In this document: one piece after another, positions 6,028 through 12,035 of the stretch
Layout: the number at the start of each line of letters is the position of its first letter
Numbering within the stretch: the first letter of the stretch is position 1
Assembly (NCBI GenBank): GCA_023265535.1
Contig: JAHFTI010000039.1
Span: 1-12,035 of the forward strand
Length of the DNA stretch: 12,035 bases
Direction: 5' to 3'
Source: Opitutaceae bacterium
GTDB taxonomy: Bacteria > Verrucomicrobiota > Verrucomicrobiia > Opitutales > Opitutaceae
Program-made: the position numbers and the translations under genes
The notes under the pieces: generated by a model
What the model saw: only the letters and a program-made list of their open reading frames with translations
Database searches by the model: none
What the model was told of the DNA's origin: nothing

Positions 6028-6615
6028 ATGAACGCCTCCGACATCGCCTCCCTGGTCCGCGACGCACGCAGCTGCCGTCGCTTCATCGAGGCCGATCCGA
6101 TCCCGGCGGAACTCCTGCTGCAGCTGGTCGACATCGCCCGCCTGGCCCCCTCCAGCCGCAACCAGCAGGCCCTCCGTTTCCTCGTGCTGAGCAGCCCCGC
6201 CGACCGGGAGCGCATCTTCCCCTTTTTCAAGTGGGCCGCCGCCCTTGACTGGGCGGGTCCCCAACCCGGTGAACGCGCCACGGGCTACATCCTGTTCCTG
6301 CGCCGCGTGGGCGCGCAGACCGCGCACGACGCAGGCATCGCCGCGATGACCATCAAGCTGGCCGCAGCAGCCGCAGGCTACGCCTCCTGCATCATGGGCG
6401 GCATCGACCGTCCCGGCCTGCACAGGGTTCTGGGCCTCAGCCCCGAGACCGAGATCGACATTGCCGTGGCCCTGGGCCGCGCCGGCGAGAAGATCGTGAT
6501 CGAACCCCTGGCCCCCGGCGCCCCCGTGGCCTACTGGCACGACGCGGACGACGTGCACCACGTGCCCAAGCTCGGCCTGGCGGACCTGCTCCACCACACC
6601 GGCCCCTCCCGCTGA
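6028..6615 (+). CDS. Nitroreductase family protein
   Basis: The 195-residue FMN-dependent oxidoreductase is of the nitroreductase superfamily but a different branch from its divergent neighbour. ARSCRRFIEADPI (13-25) holds the FMN-phosphate arginines, and LAPSSRNQQALRFLVL (39-54) is the second FMN-contact segment. The helix AHDAGIAAMTIKLAAAAAGY (99-118) is followed by CIMGGIDRPGLHRVLGL (121-137) and IDIAVALGRAGEKIVIEP (143-160). The tail YWHDADDVHHVPKLGLADLL is common in small nitroreductases of anaerobes and Bacteroidota/Verrucomicrobiota-type bacteria, as far as I recall. The electron acceptor is unknown. ATG at 6028 fits the family start; there is no clear ribosome binding site. The aminotransferase follows 71 bases downstream on the same strand, so co-transcription is possible. 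Confidence 0.9.
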   Translation: MNASDIASLVRDARSCRRFIEADPIPAELLLQLVDIARLAPSSRNQQALRFLVLSSPADRERIFPFFKWAAALDWAGPQPGERATGYILFLRRVGAQTAHDAGIAAMTIKLAAAAAGYASCIMGGIDRPGLHRVLGLSPETEIDIAVALGRAGEKIVIEPLAPGAPVAYWHDADDVHHVPKLGLADLLHHTGPSR

Positions 6616-6686
6616 ACCCCTCGCGTATCCACTTTCAAACTACACCCTCCGGCCAGACCGCCGGTCCAAGCCCAAGACCCGATCAC

Positions 6687-7877
6687 ATGTCCACCATCGA
6701 CTGGAATTCCCGCTTCTCGCACCGCATGTCCGGCGTGAAGAAATCCTTCATCCGCGAGATCCTCAAGGTCACCGAGAACCCCTCCGTCATCTCCTTCGCG
6801 GGCGGCCTCCCCAGCCCTGAGCTGTTCCCCGTCGAGGAGATGGCCGAGGCCGCCGCCTACGTCCTCAAGCAGAACGGCCGCAACGCACTGCAATACTCCA
6901 CCACCGAGGGCTTCCTGCCCCTGCGCGAATGGATCGCCGCCCGCTACCTCAAGCGCTTCGGCCTGGTCGTGCACCCCGATGAGATCGTCATCACCACGGG
7001 CTCCCAGCAGGGCCTCGATCTCCTCGGCAAGGTCTTCATCAACCCCGGCGACCGCCTCATGATCGAGCGCCCCGGCTACCTCGGCGCCATCCAGGCCTTT
7101 TCCATCTACGAGCCCAAGTTCGTCGGCATCGAGTCCGGCGAGAACGGCGTCAACACGCTCGACCTGCAGGCCGCCCTTGAGGAGGCCCCGGGCAAGATGC
7201 TCTACACCGTCCCCAACTTCCAGAACCCCTCGGGCTCCACCTTCGACCGCGCCACCCGCGAGAAGACCGCCGCCCTCGCCGACAAGCACGGCCTGCTCGT
7301 CATCGAGGACGACCCCTACGGCGAGCTGCGCTACCGCGGCACCGACCTGCCCCCCATGCGCCAGTTCGGCGCCCCGGGCGTGCTCCTCGGCTCCTTCTCC
7401 AAGCTCGTCGCCCCCGGCCTGCGCGTCGGCTGGATCTGCGCCCCGCGCGAGGTCCTCGCCAAGATCACCGTCGCCAAGCAGGCCACCGACCTGCACACCG
7501 ACATCTTTGCCCAGCGCGTCATCCACCGCTACCTGAGCACCTGCGACCTCGACGCCCACCTGACCAAGCTGCGCAGCGTGTACGGCGAGCGCATCAACGC
7601 CATGCATGCCGCCTTCCAGCGCTACATGCCCGCCGGCGCCCGCTGCAACCTCCCCGAGGGCGGCATGTTCCTCTGGGCCACGCTCCCCGTCGGCACCTCC
7701 GCCCACGCCCTCTTCGACAAGGCCGCCGCCAACCAGGTCGCCTTCGTCCCCGGCTCCGCCTTCTACGTCGACAACGGCGGCCTCAACTCGATGCGCCTCA
7801 ACTTCACCAACACCGAGATCCCGCGCATCGACGAGGGCATGCGCCGCCTCGCCGCCGCCTACGCCGAGCTGGCCTGA
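6687..7877 (+). CDS. PLP-dependent aminotransferase, class I/II (LysN / 2-aminoadipate aminotransferase type)
   Basis: The 396-residue fold-type I aminotransferase moves an amino group from an amino acid to a 2-oxo acid using pyridoxal phosphate. Seen: SFAGGLPSPELFPVEEM (36-52), typical of the LysN/ArAT/2-aminoadipate branch; LQYSTTEGFLPLREWIA (69-83); ITTGSQQGLDLL (102-113); VPNFQNPSG (175-183), with Asn180 near the PLP ring; and IEDDPYGELRY (206-216), the acid-Pro-Tyr site. GSFSKLVAPGLRVGW (235-249) carries the PLP lysine Lys239 and phosphate-binding Arg245, and SMRLNF has Arg370, expected to hold the substrate carboxylate. No N-terminal GntR DNA-binding domain is present, so it is an enzyme rather than a MocR regulator. 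Relatives act on 2-aminoadipate, branched-chain or aromatic amino acids, and the neighbours do not decide which. Its stop is 12 bases from the stop of the convergent exonuclease gene, with no terminator between. Confidence 0.93.
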   Translation: MSTIDWNSRFSHRMSGVKKSFIREILKVTENPSVISFAGGLPSPELFPVEEMAEAAAYVLKQNGRNALQYSTTEGFLPLREWIAARYLKRFGLVVHPDEIVITTGSQQGLDLLGKVFINPGDRLMIERPGYLGAIQAFSIYEPKFVGIESGENGVNTLDLQAALEEAPGKMLYTVPNFQNPSGSTFDRATREKTAALADKHGLLVIEDDPYGELRYRGTDLPPMRQFGAPGVLLGSFSKLVAPGLRVGWICAPREVLAKITVAKQATDLHTDIFAQRVIHRYLSTCDLDAHLTKLRSVYGERINAMHAAFQRYMPAGARCNLPEGGMFLWATLPVGTSAHALFDKAAANQVAFVPGSAFYVDNGGLNSMRLNFTNTEIPRIDEGMRRLAAAYAELA

Positions 7878-7889
7878 GAGGGCCACACC

Positions 7890-8573
7890 TCAGTGCCTGT
7901 GCGCGGGCATGTCCCGCCACTCAAGGGGCCGCCCCAGGCGTTTCCTGCGGCGGGCGCAGAGGACCAGGAACAGCTCGGTCGTCGTGAAGACGTCACCCTC
8001 CGCGGTGTGTCGCTCCATCATCGGGATGCCGCAGTGCGCGCACAGCTCCTCCAGGCCGGGCGGCCGCTGGTTGGCATAGCCCGTGCGCCTGAAGGCCTCC
8101 AGCTCGCCCATGGCGAGCAAGGCCGTGTCGATCATTGGGTTGTAAAGCCGCGTCTTGAAATGCTTGCGCATGGCGACGTCCAGCACCGCCGCATCGAAGC
8201 CGATGTGGTGCCCCACGAGCACCGCCCCGCTCAGCAGGCGCATCACGTCGCCGATCACCTGCCGCTCGGGATCCCCGCGCGCCGTCTCCGCAGGGGTGAT
8301 GCCATGCACCGCCACCGCATCATTGGCGCAGGCCTTGCTCTGGTAGACCAGCCACGAGCGCATCTTCGCCAGGTGCATGCGCCCGCCCTCCACCTCGGCC
8401 GCAGCCAGCGAGAGGATCTTGTCGCTCTCCACCACGAGTCCCGTGGTCTCCGCGTCGAGCACCACCAGCCTGAGGTTGTCGATCGGCGTGCGCGAACCCG
8501 GCTTGGAGCGACTGCGTCCTGCGAGATACTCCTCCACCACCGGATCGACCGCCTTTTTCTTGAAGGGCCACAT
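7890..8573 (-). CDS. DEDDh 3'-5' exonuclease (DnaQ / Pol III epsilon-like)
   Basis: The 227-residue protein has all three exonuclease motifs of the DEDDh class. Exo I is VVLDAETTGL with Asp40 and Glu42; Exo II is VGHHIGFDAAVLD with Asp127; Exo III is RHTAEGDVFTT with His189 and Asp194. These residues bind two metal ions that hydrolyse the terminal phosphodiester. AVAVHGITPAE (87-97) is the usual substrate-side loop. There is no polymerase or clamp-binding motif that I can see, so it need not be the replicative proofreader. The N-terminus MWPFKKK with RSRSKPGSR is basic. ATG at 8573 has a good ribosome binding site over the stop of the preceding gene; GTG at 8582 overlaps that stop but lacks one. 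It is translationally coupled to the CNMP-CBS-DUF294 gene, a pairing I recall from other bacteria without an established joint function. Confidence 0.92.
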   Translation of the reverse strand: MWPFKKKAVDPVVEEYLAGRSRSKPGSRTPIDNLRLVVLDAETTGLVVESDKILSLAAAEVEGGRMHLAKMRSWLVYQSKACANDAVAVHGITPAETARGDPERQVIGDVMRLLSGAVLVGHHIGFDAAVLDVAMRKHFKTRLYNPMIDTALLAMGELEAFRRTGYANQRPPGLEELCAHCGIPMMERHTAEGDVFTTTELFLVLCARRRKRLGRPLEWRDMPAHRH

Positions 8574-8578
8574 GATGC

Positions 8579-8585
8579 TCACCTC
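8579..8585 (-). promoter_or_regulatory. Ribosome binding site of the exonuclease gene, overlapping the upstream stop codon
   Basis: GAGGTGA on the minus strand (8585-8579) lies 5 bases before ATG 8573 and contains the TGA stop (8581-8579) of the preceding gene. It is the clearest Shine-Dalgarno site in the window. It decides the ATG over the GTG at 8582 and indicates translational coupling. Confidence 0.7.
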
Positions 8586-10537
8586 ATGATCATCCGGAAC
8601 TCGCCGCGGATGAGGTTCTGGATCATGCGCTGCACGTCGAAGACGTTCGCCAGTTGCGAGCGCTCCATCTTGCTCAGCGCCGACGGGTCGATGAAGCGCC
8701 CCGTGTCGCCGCGCTTGAGGCCGTTGAGGGTGCGCAGGTGAAGCAGGTACTCGTAGCCCTCCTGCGCCAGCGCCGCCACCTCGCGGTACTGCACGCCGCA
8801 GCCCTTGAGCTGGTCGAGCCTCCCACCCGTGGAGTAGTGCGTCTTGAGCCCGTGCCTCAGCGCCAGCAGTCGCGCGGCGTCGCGCAACGGTGAGAGCCCC
8901 CTCGACTTGATGTCGAACTCGCCCTCGCGGTCGCCCTGCGTCTCCACGATCAGGTTGCCGAAGAAATTCAGCGGGGGAGGGGTCTCCACCACCTGGCTCG
9001 CCAGCTGGTACTGGAGCCGCTCGTCGGCCGCCACGCTCTCGAAGACCACCTCGCGCAGGCGCTCGCAGAGCTGCTTGTCGCCCGCCACGAAGCGCAGGTC
9101 GTAGATCACCAGCGCCCGCAGCAGGGCGTCTCCCGAGGAGCCCTCGTTCACGCTGCGGATCTCCTTGAGCCATTCGGTGTCGCTGCGGCACCAGCGCGGG
9201 TTGCAGGCCATCACGCCGCCCTGGCAGCGGGAGAAACCGCAGTCGACCAGCAGGGCGACGACCCGCTCCGCCACCTCGAGCAACCACTCCTTCGCGTGCC
9301 TGTCGGCAGCCTCGTCTCCACTGTCTGAATACACGATGGCGTTGTCCATGTCCGTGCGCAGGATCTGCTCGCGCCGTCCGTCGCTGCCCACCGACATCCA
9401 CGCCCAGGAATTCGCCGGGGCCTTGCGCCCCTCTCCCTCGAGCCCGGCGATCACCAGGCCGAGCAGGCGCTGCACCAGCTCGTCATAGATCTCCGCGCAG
9501 ATCTGCCCCAGGAAAAGGGCGGAGATGCCCGCCTCGAGGTAGCTGCGCGCGATGCCCTCGAGCTCGTCGCAGATGCTGCGGAAACGGGCCGGTGTCTTGG
9601 CGTGCCTGATCTCGCGCAGCAGGCCCGCCGGATGGTGTCCGCTCTGCGCCAGGAGGTCCTTCTCCGAACACACGTCGATCGCCCTCGTGCGCGTGGTTCC
9701 GTCCTCGGTCACGCAGACCTGCACGATGCGCTCGCGCAGCATCAGCAGCAGGGCGGCCGTGGCGCTGCTGCGAGGGGCCACCGTGATGACCGGCACGTTC
9801 ATGACCGTCGACACGGACTGCTCCACGGAAAGTCCTCCCACCACCACGCGCCGCACGATATTGCTGTGGGTCAGGATGCCCATGGGCCGGCGTTCCTCAT
9901 CCACGACCAGCATCGAAGGCACCTGCCTGTCCACCATCATCTTGGCCGCATCCTTGATGGTCGTCTCCGGCAGGCAGCACAGCAGGCGGTCCGCCGCGCG
10001 CGGCTCCACCAGTTGTGCACCATCCAAATGGGCCTGCAGGATGTTCTTGGACCGCCCCTTCACGCCCAGGGGAGACGACTGCGGCTCGGGCACCTCGACC
10101 AGGGACCCCACGCGCGTGGCCCAGAACAGGTGGCGACGCACGTAGTGGCGGGCCACGTCGTTGCCATCGAGAAGCTGACGCATCCTCTCCCAGGGGAGGG
10201 AGTAAAGCACACTGTCCTCCACGACCACCGCGGTCACGCGGAACGGCTGCATCTCGAGCAATGAGGTCAGTGCCAGCACGGCCCCCACGTCACGCACATC
10301 CACCAATTCGCTCCGGCCCTCCACCTGCCATTGGTATTCGACGCGCCCGCGCGCCAGGAAATACAGTTCCGCACCCGGCTTGTCACCCTGCGACCAGACC
10401 TTCTCACCGGCCACCAGGACACGCACCACGGCCTCGCCCGCCAGGGCTCGCACGTCGGCGAATTCCAGCATCGAAAAGGGCGGAAAGCGGCGGAGTGACT
10501 CCGCAATACGGTCGGGGATCGCATTTCTGGGGCTCAT
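8579..10537 (-). CDS. Cyclic-nucleotide-binding / CBS / DUF294 putative nucleotidyltransferase
   Basis: The 652-residue, probably cytoplasmic protein has four parts. At about 18-135 is a cNMP-binding (CAP_ED-like) beta-roll: AGEKVWSQGDKPGAELYFLARGRVE-type text at 43-67, then LLEMQPFRVTAVV. At about 175-305 is a CBS pair: CCLPETTIKDAAKMM and VPSMLVVDE, then VITVAPRSSATAAL. At about 330-480 is DUF294, a GlnD/GlnE-like nucleotidyltransferase core, with VGSDGRREQILRTDMDNAI (383-401): G-S plus Asp396 and Asp398, the metal-binding pair. At about 490-652 is DUF294_C: PPPLNFFGNLIVETQG, FDIKSRGLSPLRDAARLLAL. By domain knowledge, ligand binding (cyclic or adenine nucleotides) would control nucleotidyl transfer to an unknown target. 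The polymerase acids are kept, so it is probably active. ATG at 10537 was chosen where homology starts, although the frame is open to 11062 and no ribosome binding site is seen. It is coupled to the exonuclease gene downstream. Confidence 0.92.
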   Translation of the reverse strand: MSPRNAIPDRIAESLRRFPPFSMLEFADVRALAGEAVVRVLVAGEKVWSQGDKPGAELYFLARGRVEYQWQVEGRSELVDVRDVGAVLALTSLLEMQPFRVTAVVVEDSVLYSLPWERMRQLLDGNDVARHYVRRHLFWATRVGSLVEVPEPQSSPLGVKGRSKNILQAHLDGAQLVEPRAADRLLCCLPETTIKDAAKMMVDRQVPSMLVVDEERRPMGILTHSNIVRRVVVGGLSVEQSVSTVMNVPVITVAPRSSATAALLLMLRERIVQVCVTEDGTTRTRAIDVCSEKDLLAQSGHHPAGLLREIRHAKTPARFRSICDELEGIARSYLEAGISALFLGQICAEIYDELVQRLLGLVIAGLEGEGRKAPANSWAWMSVGSDGRREQILRTDMDNAIVYSDSGDEAADRHAKEWLLEVAERVVALLVDCGFSRCQGGVMACNPRWCRSDTEWLKEIRSVNEGSSGDALLRALVIYDLRFVAGDKQLCERLREVVFESVAADERLQYQLASQVVETPPPLNFFGNLIVETQGDREGEFDIKSRGLSPLRDAARLLALRHGLKTHYSTGGRLDQLKGCGVQYREVAALAQEGYEYLLHLRTLNGLKRGDTGRFIDPSALSKMERSQLANVFDVQRMIQNLIRGEFRMIMR

Positions 10538-10639
10538 GGGGCGGATAGGGTCGCGGATTGTCGACAGCCACTGCGCCACTGGCAACCCCAACCTCCCGGC
10601 CGGGTCGAAAGGCTCGCAAGATTCCGCCGCATCCCCACC

Positions 10640-12035
10640 ATGCCCTCCCTCGCCATGAAGTGGCTTTTCCCCAGTCTCCTCCTTTTGCTGACCCTGCAGG
10701 GCCTGGCCGCGCCCCGCCCCGCCGCCCCCTTCGCCGACGGTGCCGTCCTGCAGCAGGGCAAGCTCGTGCCCGTGTGGGGCTCCGCCGAGCCGGGAGAGCG
10801 CATCACGGTCGCCTTCCGCGACCAGCAGGTCTCCACCACCGCCGACGCTTCGGGCGGCTGGCAGGTCCTGCTCACGGCCCTCGAGCCGTCGGCCGAGGAG
10901 GCCGAGCTCAGTATCCAGGGAACCACTACAGTCACCCTCCGCCGCATCCTCGTGGGCGAGGTCTGGCTCTGCGCCGGCCAGTCGAACATGCAGTGGCCGG
11001 TCGAGCATTGCGACAATGCCGCGGCCGAGATCAGCGCCGCGCGCTTTCCCCTGCTGCGCCACGCCCAGTTCCTCCCCGTCACCGACACCGGCGGCGGCAC
11101 CGCCCAGTCCCTCGCGTGGCAGGAGGCTTCACCGGCAAACGCCGCGAAATTCAGCGCCGTCGCCTACTTCTTTGGCCGCAACCTCCACAGGAAGACAGGC
11201 ATTCCCATAGGGGTGATCCAGGTCTCCGTCCCTGGCAGCCCGATCGAGGGCTGGCTCAGCCACGCCGCCCTCAGCGCCCCCCCTGGGCTCCCCTTCGTGA
11301 TCGCTCGCTGGCAGGAGGACCAGGCCGCCTTTCCCGCGCGCCAACAGGCTTACCAGACATCGCTTGCCGAATGGCAGAAAGGGGAGAAAAAGGCGCGTGA
11401 GGCGGGTCCCGCCAAGCATTCCGCCTACCTCCAGAAGAGGCGTCAGCCGCGCGAACCCCAGCTGCACGCTCCGTCGAGCTACTTCAACAGCCTGATTGCC
11501 CCGCTGCTCCCCTTTGCGGTGCGCGGCGTTGTCTGGTATCAGGGTGAGGCCAACGCAGCCAGGCCCTCCCAGTACGGCCATTATGAGCAGACCCTCCGCG
11601 CCTTCATCCACAGCCTGCGCGGGCATTTCGCCGATCCCGCACTCCCCTTTCTCCAAGTCCAACTCGGCGCCTACAGCAACCCGAACGATCCCAGGGAACA
11701 AAACTGGGCCGTGCTTCGCCAGGCACAGGCGGCGGTCCTCGATATCCCGAACACGGGGCTGGTGGTCTCACTCGACCTGGATGTGACCAAGACCGTCCAT
11801 CCCACGAACAAGCAGGAGATCGCACGGCGGCTCAGCCAGACCGCCCTCGCCACCATCTACCAGCAGGACACGGAATACCTCGGACCCACCGTGCGCTCCG
11901 CGCAGGTCGTGCAGGGCAGGGTCCGGATCGATTTTGACCACGCAGCCACGGGGCTCATCGCCTACCGCAAGCCCGTCCAATCACTCGAGGTCGCAGGAGC
12001 AGACGGGCGCTTCTTCCCCGCAACCGCCACCATCC
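10640..12035 (+). CDS. Sialate O-acetylesterase-like SGNH hydrolase, secreted, 3'-truncated by window edge
   Basis: One frame stays open from ATG 10640 to the right edge (465 whole codons). A signal peptide is seen near residues 6-24, MKWLFPSLLLLLTLQGLAA, so ATG at 10655 is as likely a start. The SIAE layout follows: an N-terminal beta-sandwich with PFADGAVLQQGKLVPVWG and GERITVAF (33-60), ILVGEVWLCAGQSNMQWPV (103-121) with nucleophile Ser115, and IGVIQVSVPGSPIEGW (190-205). APSSYFNSLIAPLLPFAVRG precedes WYQGEANA (299-306), and TVHPTNKQEIARRL (385-398) carries His387. By family, it removes acetyl groups from sialic acids or other acetylated glycans outside the cytoplasm. Two segments depart from the usual text: VSVPGSP where SSWGGTP-like is common, and GEAN for GESN. 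A Lys/Arg/Glu-rich linker (247-275) lies within the insert. It is divergent from the DUF294 gene, with 102 bases between and no clear promoter. Confidence 0.9.
   Translation, partial: MPSLAMKWLFPSLLLLLTLQGLAAPRPAAPFADGAVLQQGKLVPVWGSAEPGERITVAFRDQQVSTTADASGGWQVLLTALEPSAEEAELSIQGTTTVTLRRILVGEVWLCAGQSNMQWPVEHCDNAAAEISAARFPLLRHAQFLPVTDTGGGTAQSLAWQEASPANAAKFSAVAYFFGRNLHRKTGIPIGVIQVSVPGSPIEGWLSHAALSAPPGLPFVIARWQEDQAAFPARQQAYQTSLAEWQKGEKKAREAGPAKHSAYLQKRRQPREPQLHAPSSYFNSLIAPLLPFAVRGVVWYQGEANAARPSQYGHYEQTLRAFIHSLRGHFADPALPFLQVQLGAYSNPNDPREQNWAVLRQAQAAVLDIPNTGLVVSLDLDVTKTVHPTNKQEIARRLSQTALATIYQQDTEYLGPTVRSAQVVQGRVRIDFDHAATGLIAYRKPVQSLEVAGADGRFFPATATI

Noticed and set aside
5827..6597. A 256-codon minus-strand open frame opposite the second nitroreductase.
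   Set aside because: Low-complexity Gly/Ala/Val text with no family marks; the plus-strand nitroreductase explains the DNA.
6531..7886. A 451-codon open frame on the minus strand opposite the aminotransferase.
   Set aside because: Its protein is a Gly/Ala/Glu/Val-rich string without motifs, produced by the strong G/C third-position bias of the real gene on the plus strand.
10538..11062. Upstream extension of the CNMP-CBS-DUF294 gene by 175 codons.
   Set aside because: It would overlap the well-supported esterase gene on the other strand and lacks homology; the beta-roll domain begins just after ATG 10537.
11129..11701. A 190-codon minus-strand open frame within the esterase region.
   Set aside because: It is opposite the continuous esterase frame, whose GQSN, GEAN and His-Pro motifs span the same DNA.

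Overview
The window is about 12 kb of GC-rich bacterial DNA. It is densely packed, with short intergenic gaps and few clear Shine-Dalgarno sites. I infer a member of the Verrucomicrobiota. The grounds are the secreted sialate O-acetylesterase-type SGNH hydrolase, the GC-rich codon use, the methyltransferase-glycosyltransferase fusion and the general gene style. This is judged from gene content only, with no database search, and another GC-rich phylum such as Planctomycetota is not excluded.

Left part (1-4254): a glycosyltransferase family 2 gene on the plus strand enters from the left edge. It faces a minus-strand cluster, trmB (tRNA m7G46 methyltransferase), pdxH (pyridoxine/pyridoxamine 5'-phosphate oxidase), then a methyltransferase-glycosyltransferase fusion. 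In transcription order the genes are separated by 17 bases and then by a one-base stop/start overlap, so they look like one operon. The fusion gene is interrupted by a single in-frame TAA inside the methyltransferase domain, in a small AT-rich patch. Between the two convergent glycosyltransferase genes lies a 136-base imperfect palindrome with the look of a REP/MITE-type element.

Middle part (4379-7877): rluE (23S rRNA pseudouridine synthase without an S4 domain) diverges from trmB and converges on an NfsB-like nitroreductase. A 32-base hairpin between the last two is a likely bidirectional terminator. The NfsB-like gene is divergent from a second, different nitroreductase. That one is followed on the same strand by a class I/II PLP-dependent aminotransferase of the LysN/2-aminoadipate type.

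Right part (7890-12035): a minus-strand, translationally coupled pair. The first gene is a 652-residue protein with a cyclic-nucleotide-binding domain, two CBS domains and a DUF294 nucleotidyltransferase-like module. The second is a DEDDh 3'-5' exonuclease whose ribosome binding site sits over the stop codon of the first. Divergent from the pair is the sialate O-acetylesterase-like gene, cut by the right edge.

Most genes are housekeeping or metabolic. The parts most worth a second look are the nonsense-interrupted fusion, the 136-base palindrome, the sensor-nucleotidyltransferase/exonuclease pair and the unusual insert in the first glycosyltransferase. I found no phage, CRISPR, transposase, tRNA or rRNA gene, and no gene-free stretch longer than 300 bases.
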